From NCBI RefSeq assembly GCF_001708405.1, contig NZ_CP012418.1, positions 1,826,501 through 1,890,500 on the forward strand: 64,000 nucleotides of DNA, written 5' to 3'. The stretch's first letter is position 1. Each line of letters opens with the position of its first letter. The DNA comes from Kangiella sediminilitoris (GTDB taxonomy: Bacteria; Pseudomonadota; Gammaproteobacteria; Enterobacterales; Kangiellaceae). A model generated the notes under the pieces. The model was not told the DNA's origin. It did no database searches and saw nothing but the letters and a program-made list of their open reading frames with translations. The position numbers were made by a program, and so were the translations under genes. Positions 39,912 to 49,454 of this stretch are shown here, piece by piece.

Positions 39912-40733
39912 CTACTGCCTAACTAAGCGAGAGTTCTTACCTGTATGCCCTTTAGCATTACTTCTCCAAGGATTAATATCAAGACCACCTCGGCGCGTAT
40001 AGCGAGCATAAACCGTCAACTCTTCTGGCTGACATAAGTCCATTATGTCGGTAAATATACGCTCCACGCACTGTTCATGGAATTCGTTATGATTACGAAA
40101 AGAAATCAGATAGCGAAGCAATGACTCATGATTAATTTGCTGACCTTTATACTCAATAAAAACCGTCGCCCAATCAGGTTGAGATGTAATAAGGCAGTTA
40201 CTTTTGAGTAAATCACTTTGTAGCATTTCACTGACAACTCCAGTATCAGTTTTCAGCAGGTTCGCGTCATAATCGTAATCTTTTACCTCAATATCCAGTT
40301 CGTCAATTAACATCGCTTCCGGCTGGATTACGGGAAACTTTTGCTGATAGTCACTTAGGCTATACAGAGACACCTGAATCTCACCGTTAGCAGCCTTTGT
40401 AAGATCATGGTGCAACCGCTTCTCCACCTCTTCCCAAGATTGAAAGCGAGCCTGATTAAATGAATTCAAATACAACTTGAAAGACTTTGACTCAACGATA
40501 TTGGCAGTATCATGGGCAAACTCGAAAACACCTATGGCCACCTGTGGCTTCCCTTTTTTATTAAGCCAGGATAGCTCATAGCCATTCCAGAAATCGCTTC
40601 CATGGAATGGTAGTTTCTTATCTAAACCCAGCTCATCACGTTTGACCTGTCTGGCAACAGGAAACAATAAACTGGCATCATACTCCTCAGGGTAAGAAAC
40701 TTCTTTACCTAAAGGGATGGTTTTATCGGTCAC
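39912..40733 (-). CDS. queF: NADPH-dependent 7-cyano-7-deazaguanine reductase
   Basis: A 273-residue bimodular (YqcD-type) T-fold enzyme reducing preQ0 to preQ1 in queuosine synthesis. The catalytic Cys is in LKSNCLITSQPDW. The QueF motif ESKSFKLYLNSFNQARF and the segment YLISFRNHNEFHEQCVERI are present. Length matches the long QueF form. The start is GTG at 40733, with AGGAGA upstream; it is 12 bp downstream of rlmM and likely co-transcribed. Confidence 0.96.
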   Translation of the reverse strand: MTDKTIPLGKEVSYPEEYDASLLFPVARQVKRDELGLDKKLPFHGSDFWNGYELSWLNKKGKPQVAIGVFEFAHDTANIVESKSFKLYLNSFNQARFQSWEEVEKRLHHDLTKAANGEIQVSLYSLSDYQQKFPVIQPEAMLIDELDIEVKDYDYDANLLKTDTGVVSEMLQSDLLKSNCLITSQPDWATVFIEYKGQQINHESLLRYLISFRNHNEFHEQCVERIFTDIMDLCQPEELTVYARYTRRGGLDINPWRSNAKGHTGKNSRLVRQ

Positions 40734-40745
40734 TTCTAAGCTCTC

Positions 40746-41804
40746 CTACTTCACTCTAAAGTACACGGTGATTTCTTCCCGATCATGGTATAGGTGCTTT
40801 GCCTGCCAATGGTAGCTAAGCTCAGCCTCTTCAAGTCGGTCACAGATTAAGCCAATACAATCTGCTACCTCCTGAAAGCGTTTTTTCATCGGGAGCTTCA
40901 AATTAAAGATTGCCTGCTGGGCATGTTGTTCTTCCAGCCATGATGCCATAAGATTTGCCACTAGAGAGGGTTTCTCGACCATATCGCAAACCACCAGGTC
41001 CACTGGCTTTTCAGGAAACCAGTTAAACGCATTGGCTTTAAAGTGCTCAACCTGCTCCGTCGCCATCAGCTTTTTATCCATTGGCCCATTATCGACAGCC
41101 GAAACCTGTAAACCTCGCTCGACCAGCTGGAAAGTCCATCCTCCGGGAGCGGCTCCGAGATCGGCAGCGGTATTTCCCAGGCGGAATACCTGCTTCTGTT
41201 GTTTTTTCGACATTAGAACCTGAATTGCCTCATCAAGTTTTAGGGTCGAACGACTTGGAGCATGTCTGGGTGATTTTAAGCGCAGAATACCGCCTTTAAG
41301 CTCGCTGGAACGCTCAACAGGAGAGTAGCCAACCAGACAGTGGTCATTGGCTAAAAATAATATATGAAGGCGAAACTCGCTGTCTTCATGAATCAGACCC
41401 TGCTTTTCGAGAGCAATAGTCAGCGGTGTCGAAAACTTCTTACAGAATTTAGACAGCTCTCGCCCTTCATCGCTGTCGAGATGTTCGACTAATACACTGT
41501 TCCCGGTTGCCCCCCCAGAGCTCATTTCTATAATCGGACTAATTCGATCCTCCAGCGGTAAATCCTGTAGCTCAGCTTTAGCCCAGAACCACTGTCTGGC
41601 AAATACAATGTCATTGAGATCGAGCATTTCAAAAAACTGTTCGGCACTTTCCTCATCGAATAGGAAAAATCGTACATATCCTGAATCAGTTGGTGCGTTC
41701 GCATAGCCCGCTAACTCATAAGCATTGGCTATCGCCTGAACTTCTGCAGCACAGTCAGACTCAAATCCAGGACGGCAGAAAAAAACAAATGGGGCTTGTT
41801 GCAT
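40746..41804 (-). CDS. rlmM: 23S rRNA 2'-O-ribose C2498 methyltransferase RlmM
   Basis: A 352-residue protein with N-terminal THUMP-like region and C-terminal Rossmann methyltransferase. The SAM site is ADLGAAPGGWTFQLVERG, followed by VDNGP and CDMVEKPS. The catalytic K-D-K-E set includes K in NLKLPMKKR. In E. coli RlmM acts on C2498 of free 23S rRNA. It starts a two-gene unit with queF; ATG 41804 is used. Confidence 0.93.
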   Translation of the reverse strand: MQQAPFVFFCRPGFESDCAAEVQAIANAYELAGYANAPTDSGYVRFFLFDEESAEQFFEMLDLNDIVFARQWFWAKAELQDLPLEDRISPIIEMSSGGATGNSVLVEHLDSDEGRELSKFCKKFSTPLTIALEKQGLIHEDSEFRLHILFLANDHCLVGYSPVERSSELKGGILRLKSPRHAPSRSTLKLDEAIQVLMSKKQQKQVFRLGNTAADLGAAPGGWTFQLVERGLQVSAVDNGPMDKKLMATEQVEHFKANAFNWFPEKPVDLVVCDMVEKPSLVANLMASWLEEQHAQQAIFNLKLPMKKRFQEVADCIGLICDRLEEAELSYHWQAKHLYHDREEITVYFRVK

Positions 41805-41931
41805 ATATTAAGTCATACTGACTAGTCAAAGATGAGCCGATCTTAACACACCCACCTACTGCTTGATTAGGGATTTACTCTTCTCAGTGCTAGAATATGC
41901 CCTCTTTTAACCAGCCCATACTTGTTGCTAC

Positions 41932-42525
41932 ATGGCACACTACAGTAAAGACCAGATTTCCGAACTGAAAAAAGATCTGACCGTTGATACCACACTCAAC
42001 GGCTTTCCTATGAGTTTTGATACAACCTGGGGGATCTTTTCTCCTAAATCCATAGATGATGGCTCAATCATGTTACTAAAGTATCTTGATGTCGAACCTG
42101 GTGACAAATGTCTCGACCTGGGCTGCGGCTACGGAGTATTAGGGTTAACCATGGCCAAAATGGCTCCTCAGGGAGAAGTCATCATGGTGGATAAAGACTA
42201 TGTAGCTGTTGACTACGCACAACGCAACGCTCGAAAAAATCAACTGAGTAACGCCGTTGCTCGTTTAAGTAATGGTTTTTCAGAAGTGAACGAGACTGAC
42301 TTTAATATCATCGTTTCTAATATCCCGGCAAAGGTTGGTAACGAACTTTTATATATATTCCTTCATGACGCATACAAACGCTTAGCACCCGGTGGCCGTT
42401 TCTATGTTGTAACCATAACGGGGCTCAGGGACTTCATGAAAAGAGCTTTTAAAGAAGTATTTGGTAATTATAAAAAGCATAAACAAGGCCCTGCCTATAC
42501 CGTTGCCAGTGCAACTAAAGAGTAG
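41932..42525 (+). CDS. RsmC-like class I SAM methyltransferase
   Basis: A 197-residue small methyltransferase of the MTS/RsmC-like group. SAM motif I is LDLGCGYGVLGLTMAK (about residues 62-77) with VDKD following. At the position of the N6-/N2-methyltransferase motif (N-P-P-I-R-A-G in RsmC/Mj0882-like proteins) it has SNIPAKVGNE, so the first Pro is replaced by Ile. The C-terminal part shows LAPGGRFYVVTITGL. The substrate, probably RNA, is unknown. It is divergent from rlmM across 127 bp. Confidence 0.8.
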   Translation: MAHYSKDQISELKKDLTVDTTLNGFPMSFDTTWGIFSPKSIDDGSIMLLKYLDVEPGDKCLDLGCGYGVLGLTMAKMAPQGEVIMVDKDYVAVDYAQRNARKNQLSNAVARLSNGFSEVNETDFNIIVSNIPAKVGNELLYIFLHDAYKRLAPGGRFYVVTITGLRDFMKRAFKEVFGNYKKHKQGPAYTVASATKE

Positions 42526-42983
42526 TAACTGTCATATAGCCTGTCTAATTTCTGTACAGGCTTATTATTGTCACAATAACGTAAAAAAAATTTACACATT
42601 TCCTGTGGATAACTTTGGGGAAAAATTGCAGAAATACTCACATAGCCCATAAAACATGGCGCCCCCTCTTAAATTGTTCATTTTTTGTACAGATATCGAG
42701 TTTAATCATATTTTTCAATAACTTAGCATCTTATTTATAGGCTAAAAACACCCTGATTAAGTATTAAACAAATCTAAACCCTTATAAATTAAGCGCTATA
42801 CGCTTATTGTGGATTTCTTTTACCTCATTTGTAATATCGCTTATTACAAAATGCGTTTTTTGCAAGTCATTTTTGCATCTTTTTTCACAGGTAAGCGTTC
42901 ACTTACTGGGTAGCTTTTTAATCATTATGAAATACTCTACCAATTAACATCAGTGTCAAAATTATTTACATTTAGTGCACATA
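42526..42983. other. AT-rich convergent intergenic region
   Basis: About 460 bp without a supportable gene. It starts with a weak hairpin (AGCCTGT/ACAGGCT, 42538-42562) that may end the methyltransferase transcript. It contains one perfect DnaA-box 9-mer (TGTGGATAA, 42604-42612), a small inverted repeat (TAAGCG-CTATA-CGCTTA, 42790-42806) and scattered TAAGCG/CGCTTA hexamers. None has an evident role. Confidence 0.45.
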
Positions 42984-43013
42984 AAAAAACTCAGGCCGGA
43001 GCCTGAGTTTTTC
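42984..43013 (-). terminator. Intrinsic terminator after the S8 protease gene
   Basis: ACTCAGGC pairs with GCCTGAGT around CGGA. On the minus strand it runs into TTTTTTT, 21 bp after the stop codon. Confidence 0.9.
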
Positions 43014-43034
43014 TAGATAGGATAGTTTTACAAC

Positions 43035-46000
43035 TTATTTCGTGTAGCGTTTTCTCGCAAACGCACCTAATACAAGAAGCAATAACCAGCCAGCACTACC
43101 ACCACCAGAGCCACCGGAAGTATTTCCACCAGTATCTGGTTTGGCAGCAACGTCTACTTCCACTGTTTTGCTGTCATGAGTAGTGCCATCACTTACTGTC
43201 ACAGTGAAGCTGTATGAGCCCTCAGTTAAACCAGAGACAGTAGTCTTGGCTGCTGATGGGTCAGTAATAGTTACATCACCGCTCCAGTTGAAGCTCAGGT
43301 TATCACCATCAGGGTCATGGCTTGGAGTCGCATCAAGAGTCACAGTATCGCCTTCTGTAATGCTGATACTTTCAGCAACAACTGCCGCTACAGGCGCATC
43401 ATTTACAGGATTTACCGTTACCATAAACTTGGTGCTGGCCTGATCCGTTGCCTGATTATCATCTCTTACCGTTACTGTAACCTCAGTAGTACCACTGAAG
43501 TTTTCATTTGCGATAAGGTCAAACGTTGAACCATTAGTGTGACCATGCACATCGGCTGTAACGCCTTCGCCTGAAACAATAATAGTGTTAGATACGTTGT
43601 TGTTATCCATGTAAGCAACCTGGATGCCTTCAATCGTGCCTTCTTCTTCCATTGTTTGATCATTGATGCTGAAGATAGTGATGTTTGATGGAGCTTTTAA
43701 CGGCGCCGTCAGGATTTTCGTACCCACACCATCAAGCACGAGCTCTGCCAGAATGTCAAAGTTCTGACCAATTGCTTCCGGTAAAACTTTAACCTGGAAC
43801 TCAACTTCAAATGCAGTAACTTCTGGACCGTTGTAGTCAAAACAGATGGCCATCTCGTCACGCAGGAAGTTGTTTAACCCGCCATAACCATTGTTGTCTG
43901 GCATAACACTTTGGTTTATGAAGCCATTAATCGGACCTCCAGCCCAAGGACTCGCACCACCATGGACACCCGCCGTAGCGATATTTTCGACAGTTGCAAA
44001 CTGCTGGAACTGAGAGCCATTGCCGGTATAGTTGCCAAACTGCATATTGTCGTAGGCATACACCATCTCATATGCGCCAGTCGCTGAACTGTAATCACGA
44101 GCAAGGATTAACTGAGCATCAACAGACGTTGTAGAGTTAGTGTTCGGTCCCCAACCAGCACAGCCACGGAAAGTACAAGACTCGCCTGTTACGTGCTGCA
44201 GGTTATCCCACTCGATCAGAACATGAGTACCTTGATTTTGCTGGTTAACCAGCTGTACGAATGTGATACCAGAAGCGTCTGCCTCAACACCCTCGTCAAC
44301 ATAAGGTGCGCCAAACTCCATGCCTTGAGCACCAAAGCCCGCCATACCGTACCAGAAGACACCCATGTTAGCGAAAGATGGTGCCTTGTAGTTCTCATTA
44401 AAGGCGGCGTTCTGATAAGAGCCGAAGAAACCAGGTGCATAGCCATGAAGATCAACCATACCATTACCCCAGATATACAGGCTCTGGCTGTTGAACATAC
44501 CACCTTCATAGTAGTTGTATAACGCATACTTTTCACCGGCAGCTGAACGACCATCCTGGAAGATTTCATTCAGCGTTACCTGTAAACCAGGCTGTCTGTT
44601 ACTTTCTGGAGCACCGTCAACAGGCTTGATACCGTAATCATACAAGTTAACATAGCCACCGTTACCTACTGGTGTACGACAGGTCGCATCGGTAAGGGAG
44701 TTAGTAATAATATACTCACGCTCACGGTCACGACTATCTTCCTGAAGTCCAGAAACGGTAAAAGTATTGCCATTTTCAGTAACATCAGCGTTAGCGAAAC
44801 GATTATCAACCAGTTTGACGCTACCAGGAACCAACTCAAGACCCTCAGGAATTTCTGAAGAGATAGAGAAGTTACGGTCAGCGCCGCTAAGGTTGGCACT
44901 TACTGCCACTTTATAGTCGATGACATCACCAACAACTGCGCCATTTTGACTTGAAGTCAAATTGATACCATTTTGCTGGCGTACGAAGTTCGCTGAAATT
45001 AAACCAATGTTACCTGGGTTATTTGCATCAGTACCAAACTCTACTGCAGTATAATATTTTTCACCTTCTGCGAAGCTTGAGTCGTCCAATGTTAATGTTA
45101 CGTCTGATAATTGATCCAGCTCGCTAGAGACAGGCGCATCAACAACAATGTTAGACGCTTCGTTATCCATCACAACGGCAGTCGCCACTTTGTGTTTAAA
45201 GATAGCATCTTCATACCCTAGGTAACTGCGTGTATTGTAATTATGCTCTTGCCATACCACCCAATACTCACCCGCTTCAGGGTTTGGAATATTACACCAG
45301 TCTTTCAATTCAAAAGAGTTAATAACTGATTTACAGATAGCTTCGCTGTCATAATCTATTACACCGTCTTTATTGGCGTCGATACCAACATAAATACCGG
45401 CATTACCCTGTGGTCGAGTAAATTCATTGGGGTTAATAGCTCCGCCACTTTCAAGAACTTCTGCAACGAAACGCTTAGCACCCTCAGGAACTGACACCCA
45501 TGATACTTTAACTTTATCCAAGTCCTGGGCTACTTCAAACAGATTAGAGCCGTTACCAGAATTACGCTCTACAAGCTCCACTTCTTCGATATTCGCCATT
45601 GCAGGTTCGAATGCTTTAACCGTCAGGTTGGGCGCTTCTCCAAGCTCAATATCATTGATGTTGTGGCTGCTCTTTTCAGAGAAGACGTTGTACTCAACAA
45701 CTTCCGGTAAAGTACCGCTATCCAGTTCCATTTCTACGTTCATGCTGGCAACTGGTACAGCTGGGTTTTCATGAGTGAAATGAACTTGCCCGAAAACAGA
45801 AAGACCGCGTGGAGATGAGTGAACACTTCTTGAGTCAATCCAAGAGCCGTTAATGATAATACGCTGTGTTTCACCCGCTTTCAGGGAGAAAGTACTAGGG
45901 AAAGCTTCCACCTCAACACTGTACTCAGAGGTTTCAGTCGATACGTTCCAGGTACCATCTACAGTCGCTGTCACTTCACGTACCCAGCTACAACTTTGGA

Positions 46001-48314
46001 AACATGCAGAATCCACCATGTTAGGTGTATTCAGAGCACCAATATTACCACCCTGATGTGGGTTAGCGATGCTGTAGTGCTCAACCGGTACATTCATGAT
46101 AAGACCTGAATGAATAGCTTTATCAACCTGAGCAATACCCGAACCATAGAACCATGGGTTTGTTAGCTCTGGACGACCGAAGCGATCACCCACTTCATCA
46201 TTGGCTGTAAGCTGAATCGCCGACATGACTTCCGATGGCGTCCAGTCCGGACGAGCCTGCTTCACTAGCGCCATCGCACCCGCGATATGAGGACTCGACA
46301 TTGAAGTACCGCTGATTGCGTTAAACTCGGTTGGACTAGCATACAGAGTGAACGGCTGATCCGCTGAATAAGCTGAATAAATATCAGAGCCCGGAGCAGT
46401 AATCGAAGGCGCTGTTGATTCGCGGTATTCTTCTAAGTAAGCATAGCCCTTTGAGCTGAAAACTGAGATCGCATCCTCTAGTGAAGGATTTATGTTTCTA
46501 TTAACAACCGTAGCTGGAATGGTTCCATAGTGTGAATCGAGATCATTCAACCATGTCACCATAGCCTGACCGTCATAGCGATCCATCTGAACCGTAGGAA
46601 TCTCATACGGAATGTTAGGATACATATCCGATGAAGAATCCGCAGTATTATAGATTACCGCTGCTGCGGCACCGCCAGCTGCAACGTTAGCAGATTTATC
46701 GACAAGAGGTGTAACACCACGCTCACAGAATACGATTTCGCCATTAGCGAACGTTCCTGCCGCAAATGGTGCAGAACATAGTGAGTCGCCATAGTCCGCA
46801 GCCAACACCATAGGACCAGATACAGCCTCTGTATTGATACCTTGAACGTCTGTACGGTAGCTTGCAGGAAGAGAGGTACCACTGTAACTCAAGTCCTGAA
46901 GACGCTTGCCAGTCTGAACATTAAAACTACGGCCGTGCTGACTTGAAGCTACTGATAATAACCAAGGAGAAACATGGTTAACAGAACGGTATGCACCGGC
47001 GTTACCTGCTGAAGCAGCCACATTGATACCCGCCTCATGAGCAGATAAGAATGCCAGCTCCACAGGGTCGTTGTGCGAGTCATAACCGCCAGAAATAGAG
47101 TAGTTAAGAACATCAACACCATCTAAAATTGCTTGCTCGACAGCCTGCAAAGTTGCAGAGCTAGGACAGCCTACCCACTTATCCGCACCGCCGCTACCCG
47201 GATAGCAAACCTGATACGAAATAATGTTAGCGTGCGGGGCAATTCCCGACATTTCAGGAATAGTGTAGCCTGTATCAATACCTTCGTGTGTCACAGCAAG
47301 AGCTGGTACTTTATAAGGAACATCATACAAAACGTTACCAGCAGCAATACTGGCAGTATGCGAACCATGGCCCTGGTAGTCTTCACCATTAGCTGGACGA
47401 GACTGGGCAAACTCAGGATCGCTGAACGCATCGGTAATAATTGGCGTTGACCATACCCCGATTAATTTATCATTACACATATCAGCAAAGTCAGCGTTCT
47501 GACAGTCATGCAGATAGTTACCTGAACCTAATGGGTTTTGAACCGTATAACCATCACCACCGGTAGCTGCAAATGATGGATGCTGTGAGTTAATACCGGT
47601 ATCAATAACACCCACCAACATGCCTTCACCTTTAATGCCGTTGGCAAAGTCCGGGATACTGGTATCAGCCCAGACATTAGGCACGCCTGTACGCTCAGGT
47701 GCAATATCCATCAACAACTCGTTGTTCACATCACGAGAAATGTAAGCAACATCACCCAGCTTGGATAAACGCTCGGCTTCTTCTTGTGTCATCTCAGCCA
47801 CGATAGCGTTAACTGCAATCTGGTGACTCTGCTTAACGTTTAAACTGACACCGACAGAACTTGCTTTACTGACTAAAGCATCCTGCTTGCTTTTTAGCTT
47901 ACTGGTGTACTCAACCACTGCAGAGTTTGACTTAAGATTGCTTTTACTAGGGCCGAGATTTTTATTTGAGAACAGCTGCTTGGTAGCGCCTTCCCCATTA
48001 GTACCACCAGTGTATAGTGCTGCTGGAGCGTCTTTTAACTGGATGATGTAGTTGTGTACCCCAGAAATACCCTCTTCTGGTTTAAATTTTACCTTTGGGC
48101 TTAGTTTTAGGTTAGCACCGAATCCTTCCAATAACTCACTTTGAGGTTGTTGGCCTGCACTGGATTCAAGTCTGCTCTTGGCAGCCTCGGGACTGATATT
48201 AATCGGTTTTATCTGGTAGGTATCACTGCTACCTACTGCACTTGCAGTTGCGGCTATACCTGCTGAGTAAACAGCGGCTGCGACAACTGAAGCGATGGTC
48301 ATAATTTTCACCAC
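43035..48314 (-). CDS. Large secreted S8 (subtilisin-like) serine protease with GlyGly-CTERM
   Basis: A 1759-residue secreted or surface protease. Order: signal peptide (1-26), I9-like propeptide (about 85-200, NYIIQLKDAPA), S8 catalytic domain with Asp 238 (GVIDTGINSQHPS), His 316 (GHGSHTAS), Asn 438 (SAGNAG) and Ser 671 (GTSMSSPHIAG). A PA domain is inserted at about 495-600. Long beta-rich regions follow, then a PKD/cadherin-like domain (about 1620-1720, NPVNDAPVAA). The C-terminal tail has a Gly-rich GGSGGGSAG, hydrophobic helix and RKR end, i.e. GlyGly-CTERM, processed by rhombosortase in type II secretion bacteria. The start is GTG 48314 or 48311, with AGAGGAG just upstream. It is divergent from the MipA-DUF3019-two-component set. 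Confidence 0.93.
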   Translation of the reverse strand: MVKIMTIASVVAAAVYSAGIAATASAVGSSDTYQIKPINISPEAAKSRLESSAGQQPQSELLEGFGANLKLSPKVKFKPEEGISGVHNYIIQLKDAPAALYTGGTNGEGATKQLFSNKNLGPSKSNLKSNSAVVEYTSKLKSKQDALVSKASSVGVSLNVKQSHQIAVNAIVAEMTQEEAERLSKLGDVAYISRDVNNELLMDIAPERTGVPNVWADTSIPDFANGIKGEGMLVGVIDTGINSQHPSFAATGGDGYTVQNPLGSGNYLHDCQNADFADMCNDKLIGVWSTPIITDAFSDPEFAQSRPANGEDYQGHGSHTASIAAGNVLYDVPYKVPALAVTHEGIDTGYTIPEMSGIAPHANIISYQVCYPGSGGADKWVGCPSSATLQAVEQAILDGVDVLNYSISGGYDSHNDPVELAFLSAHEAGINVAASAGNAGAYRSVNHVSPWLLSVASSQHGRSFNVQTGKRLQDLSYSGTSLPASYRTDVQGINTEAVSGPMVLAADYGDSLCSAPFAAGTFANGEIVFCERGVTPLVDKSANVAAGGAAAAVIYNTADSSSDMYPNIPYEIPTVQMDRYDGQAMVTWLNDLDSHYGTIPATVVNRNINPSLEDAISVFSSKGYAYLEEYRESTAPSITAPGSDIYSAYSADQPFTLYASPTEFNAISGTSMSSPHIAGAMALVKQARPDWTPSEVMSAIQLTANDEVGDRFGRPELTNPWFYGSGIAQVDKAIHSGLIMNVPVEHYSIANPHQGGNIGALNTPNMVDSACFQSCSWVREVTATVDGTWNVSTETSEYSVEVEAFPSTFSLKAGETQRIIINGSWIDSRSVHSSPRGLSVFGQVHFTHENPAVPVASMNVEMELDSGTLPEVVEYNVFSEKSSHNINDIELGEAPNLTVKAFEPAMANIEEVELVERNSGNGSNLFEVAQDLDKVKVSWVSVPEGAKRFVAEVLESGGAINPNEFTRPQGNAGIYVGIDANKDGVIDYDSEAICKSVINSFELKDWCNIPNPEAGEYWVVWQEHNYNTRSYLGYEDAIFKHKVATAVVMDNEASNIVVDAPVSSELDQLSDVTLTLDDSSFAEGEKYYTAVEFGTDANNPGNIGLISANFVRQQNGINLTSSQNGAVVGDVIDYKVAVSANLSGADRNFSISSEIPEGLELVPGSVKLVDNRFANADVTENGNTFTVSGLQEDSRDREREYIITNSLTDATCRTPVGNGGYVNLYDYGIKPVDGAPESNRQPGLQVTLNEIFQDGRSAAGEKYALYNYYEGGMFNSQSLYIWGNGMVDLHGYAPGFFGSYQNAAFNENYKAPSFANMGVFWYGMAGFGAQGMEFGAPYVDEGVEADASGITFVQLVNQQNQGTHVLIEWDNLQHVTGESCTFRGCAGWGPNTNSTTSVDAQLILARDYSSATGAYEMVYAYDNMQFGNYTGNGSQFQQFATVENIATAGVHGGASPWAGGPINGFINQSVMPDNNGYGGLNNFLRDEMAICFDYNGPEVTAFEVEFQVKVLPEAIGQNFDILAELVLDGVGTKILTAPLKAPSNITIFSINDQTMEEEGTIEGIQVAYMDNNNVSNTIIVSGEGVTADVHGHTNGSTFDLIANENFSGTTEVTVTVRDDNQATDQASTKFMVTVNPVNDAPVAAVVAESISITEGDTVTLDATPSHDPDGDNLSFNWSGDVTITDPSAAKTTVSGLTEGSYSFTVTVSDGTTHDSKTVEVDVAAKPDTGGNTSGGSGGGSAGWLLLLVLGAFARKRYTK

Positions 48315-48394
48315 AAAACTCCTCTTTCAATTCAATTACTTTTATTAAGCGAAAGAAGGTATAGCACATAGATAAACTTATTGATGAGGGATGA

Positions 48395-48465
48395 TTTGTA
48401 CGAAATTGTACGAATAACAGACAATCAAATACTTCCATAACTGTTTGTACGAAGTTGTACGAATT
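48395..48465. promoter_or_regulatory. Two 21-bp elements of 10-bp direct repeats (putative response-regulator operator)
   Basis: TTTGTACGAAATTGTACGAA occurs at 48395-48414, and TTTGTACGAAGTTGTACGAA at 48444-48463, differing in one base; both continue with T. Each holds two TTGTACGAA half-sites exactly 10 bp apart, and the two elements start 49 bp apart. This is the layout bound by OmpR/PhoB-type regulators. They lie between the S8 protease (minus) and the MipA-like gene (plus), which leads to an OmpR-type regulator gene. Binding by that regulator is inference. Confidence 0.65.
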
Positions 48466-48560
48466 CAGTTTACTGGTTGGACAACCCTATAAGGCGTTGC
48501 TAGACTAAATTCTGGTACAAACTGATGTGCTTTTAGAGCGCCGCTGATAATATTTTAAGA

Positions 48561-49453
48561 ATGAGAAAACCTTTTTTTATAGCATCTATTTTCTGGCTTT
48601 TGGCAGCCACTGTGCATGCCGAAACGACTGAAATTGAAATCGAGGTCATCGAAAGTGATCCTGATGTTGTTGAGCAAGTTGAAAATGATGATCCCCACAA
48701 TAGCAAAACTAATTCTGGAGAATGGAATATTTCTCTAAGCCTGGGCTATGGGCAAGTAGAAAGTATTATCAGTAATGTAGATGACTTTGATCTCTATCTA
48801 CTTCCAAACATCAGCTATTATGGTGAGAGTTTTTTCCTTGAAAATACCACCATGGGTTACAGCCTGTATGAGGATGAAGATTTTTATCTCGACATTGTAG
48901 GGAAACTCAATGAAGACGGTATTTACTTCAACCTGGATGACTTTGGTGTTTTTTCTGCTTTAGGAACATCACCACCCTTAAGGGACCCAAGAATCCCTCC
49001 CCCCCGGATATCGACAGAGACATCTCCTATCTGGCTGGCCTTGCTCTTAGTTATGAGCTGGCAGGGTTGGATTTAAACGCGGGCTACTATCAGGACATTA
49101 CCGATGTGCATAACGGCTACGAGGTAACTCTGGGTCTCTCTAAGCGCTTTTTGCTAACTGATAACTGGTCACTGTATTTAGGGGCAAATGCAAACCATAA
49201 GAGCAAAAAGTTATTAAAGTATTATTATGGCATTACTCCTGAGGAGGGGCTGCTTCCGGCATTTACTTATCAACCCAATTCCTCAGGCAATAATTATTCT
49301 TTTATTGTAAACTCAGAATATGCGTTTCATGACAACTGGAGCTGGCAGTTATTAATCAAGAGAAACCTACTATCTGATGAAATAACCGACAGCCTTATCG
49401 TAAATACAAAGCACACGGACACTTACTTTTTTGGGATAAAATATACGCTGTAA
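48561..49453 (+). pseudogene. MipA/OmpV family outer-membrane protein, frameshifted at a poly-C run
   Basis: Two overlapping frames (48561-49076 and 49067-49453) form one protein. The first part has a signal peptide (to about residue 20, VHAETTE), an acidic stretch and beta-barrel strands (SLSLGYGQVES, LLPNISYYGESFFLE). The second continues SYELAGLDLNAGYYQDI and has KKLLKYYYGITPEE, typical of MipA/OmpV. The break is at seven C (48999-49005). One more C would restore IPPPPDIDRDISYLAG. MipA proteins are outer-membrane scaffolds linked to peptidoglycan enzymes. It could be a decayed gene, a phase-variable one or a sequencing error. Confidence 0.85.
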
Positions 49454-49454
49454 A

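Noticed and set aside
42604-42612. Chromosomal origin (oriC) suggested by a DnaA box in AT-rich DNA
   Set aside because: Only one perfect box, no clustered boxes, and no dnaA, dnaN, gidA or rpmH nearby; one 9-mer is expected by chance in such a length of sequence.
44193-44569. Antisense ORFs within the S8 protease gene
   Set aside because: They are shadows of a long, motif-confirmed coding frame with no ribosome-binding sites or family features of their own.
49067-49453. Separate small gene after the MipA fragment
   Set aside because: It has no signal peptide and continues the beta-barrel of the upstream frame; it is the 3' half of one frameshifted gene.
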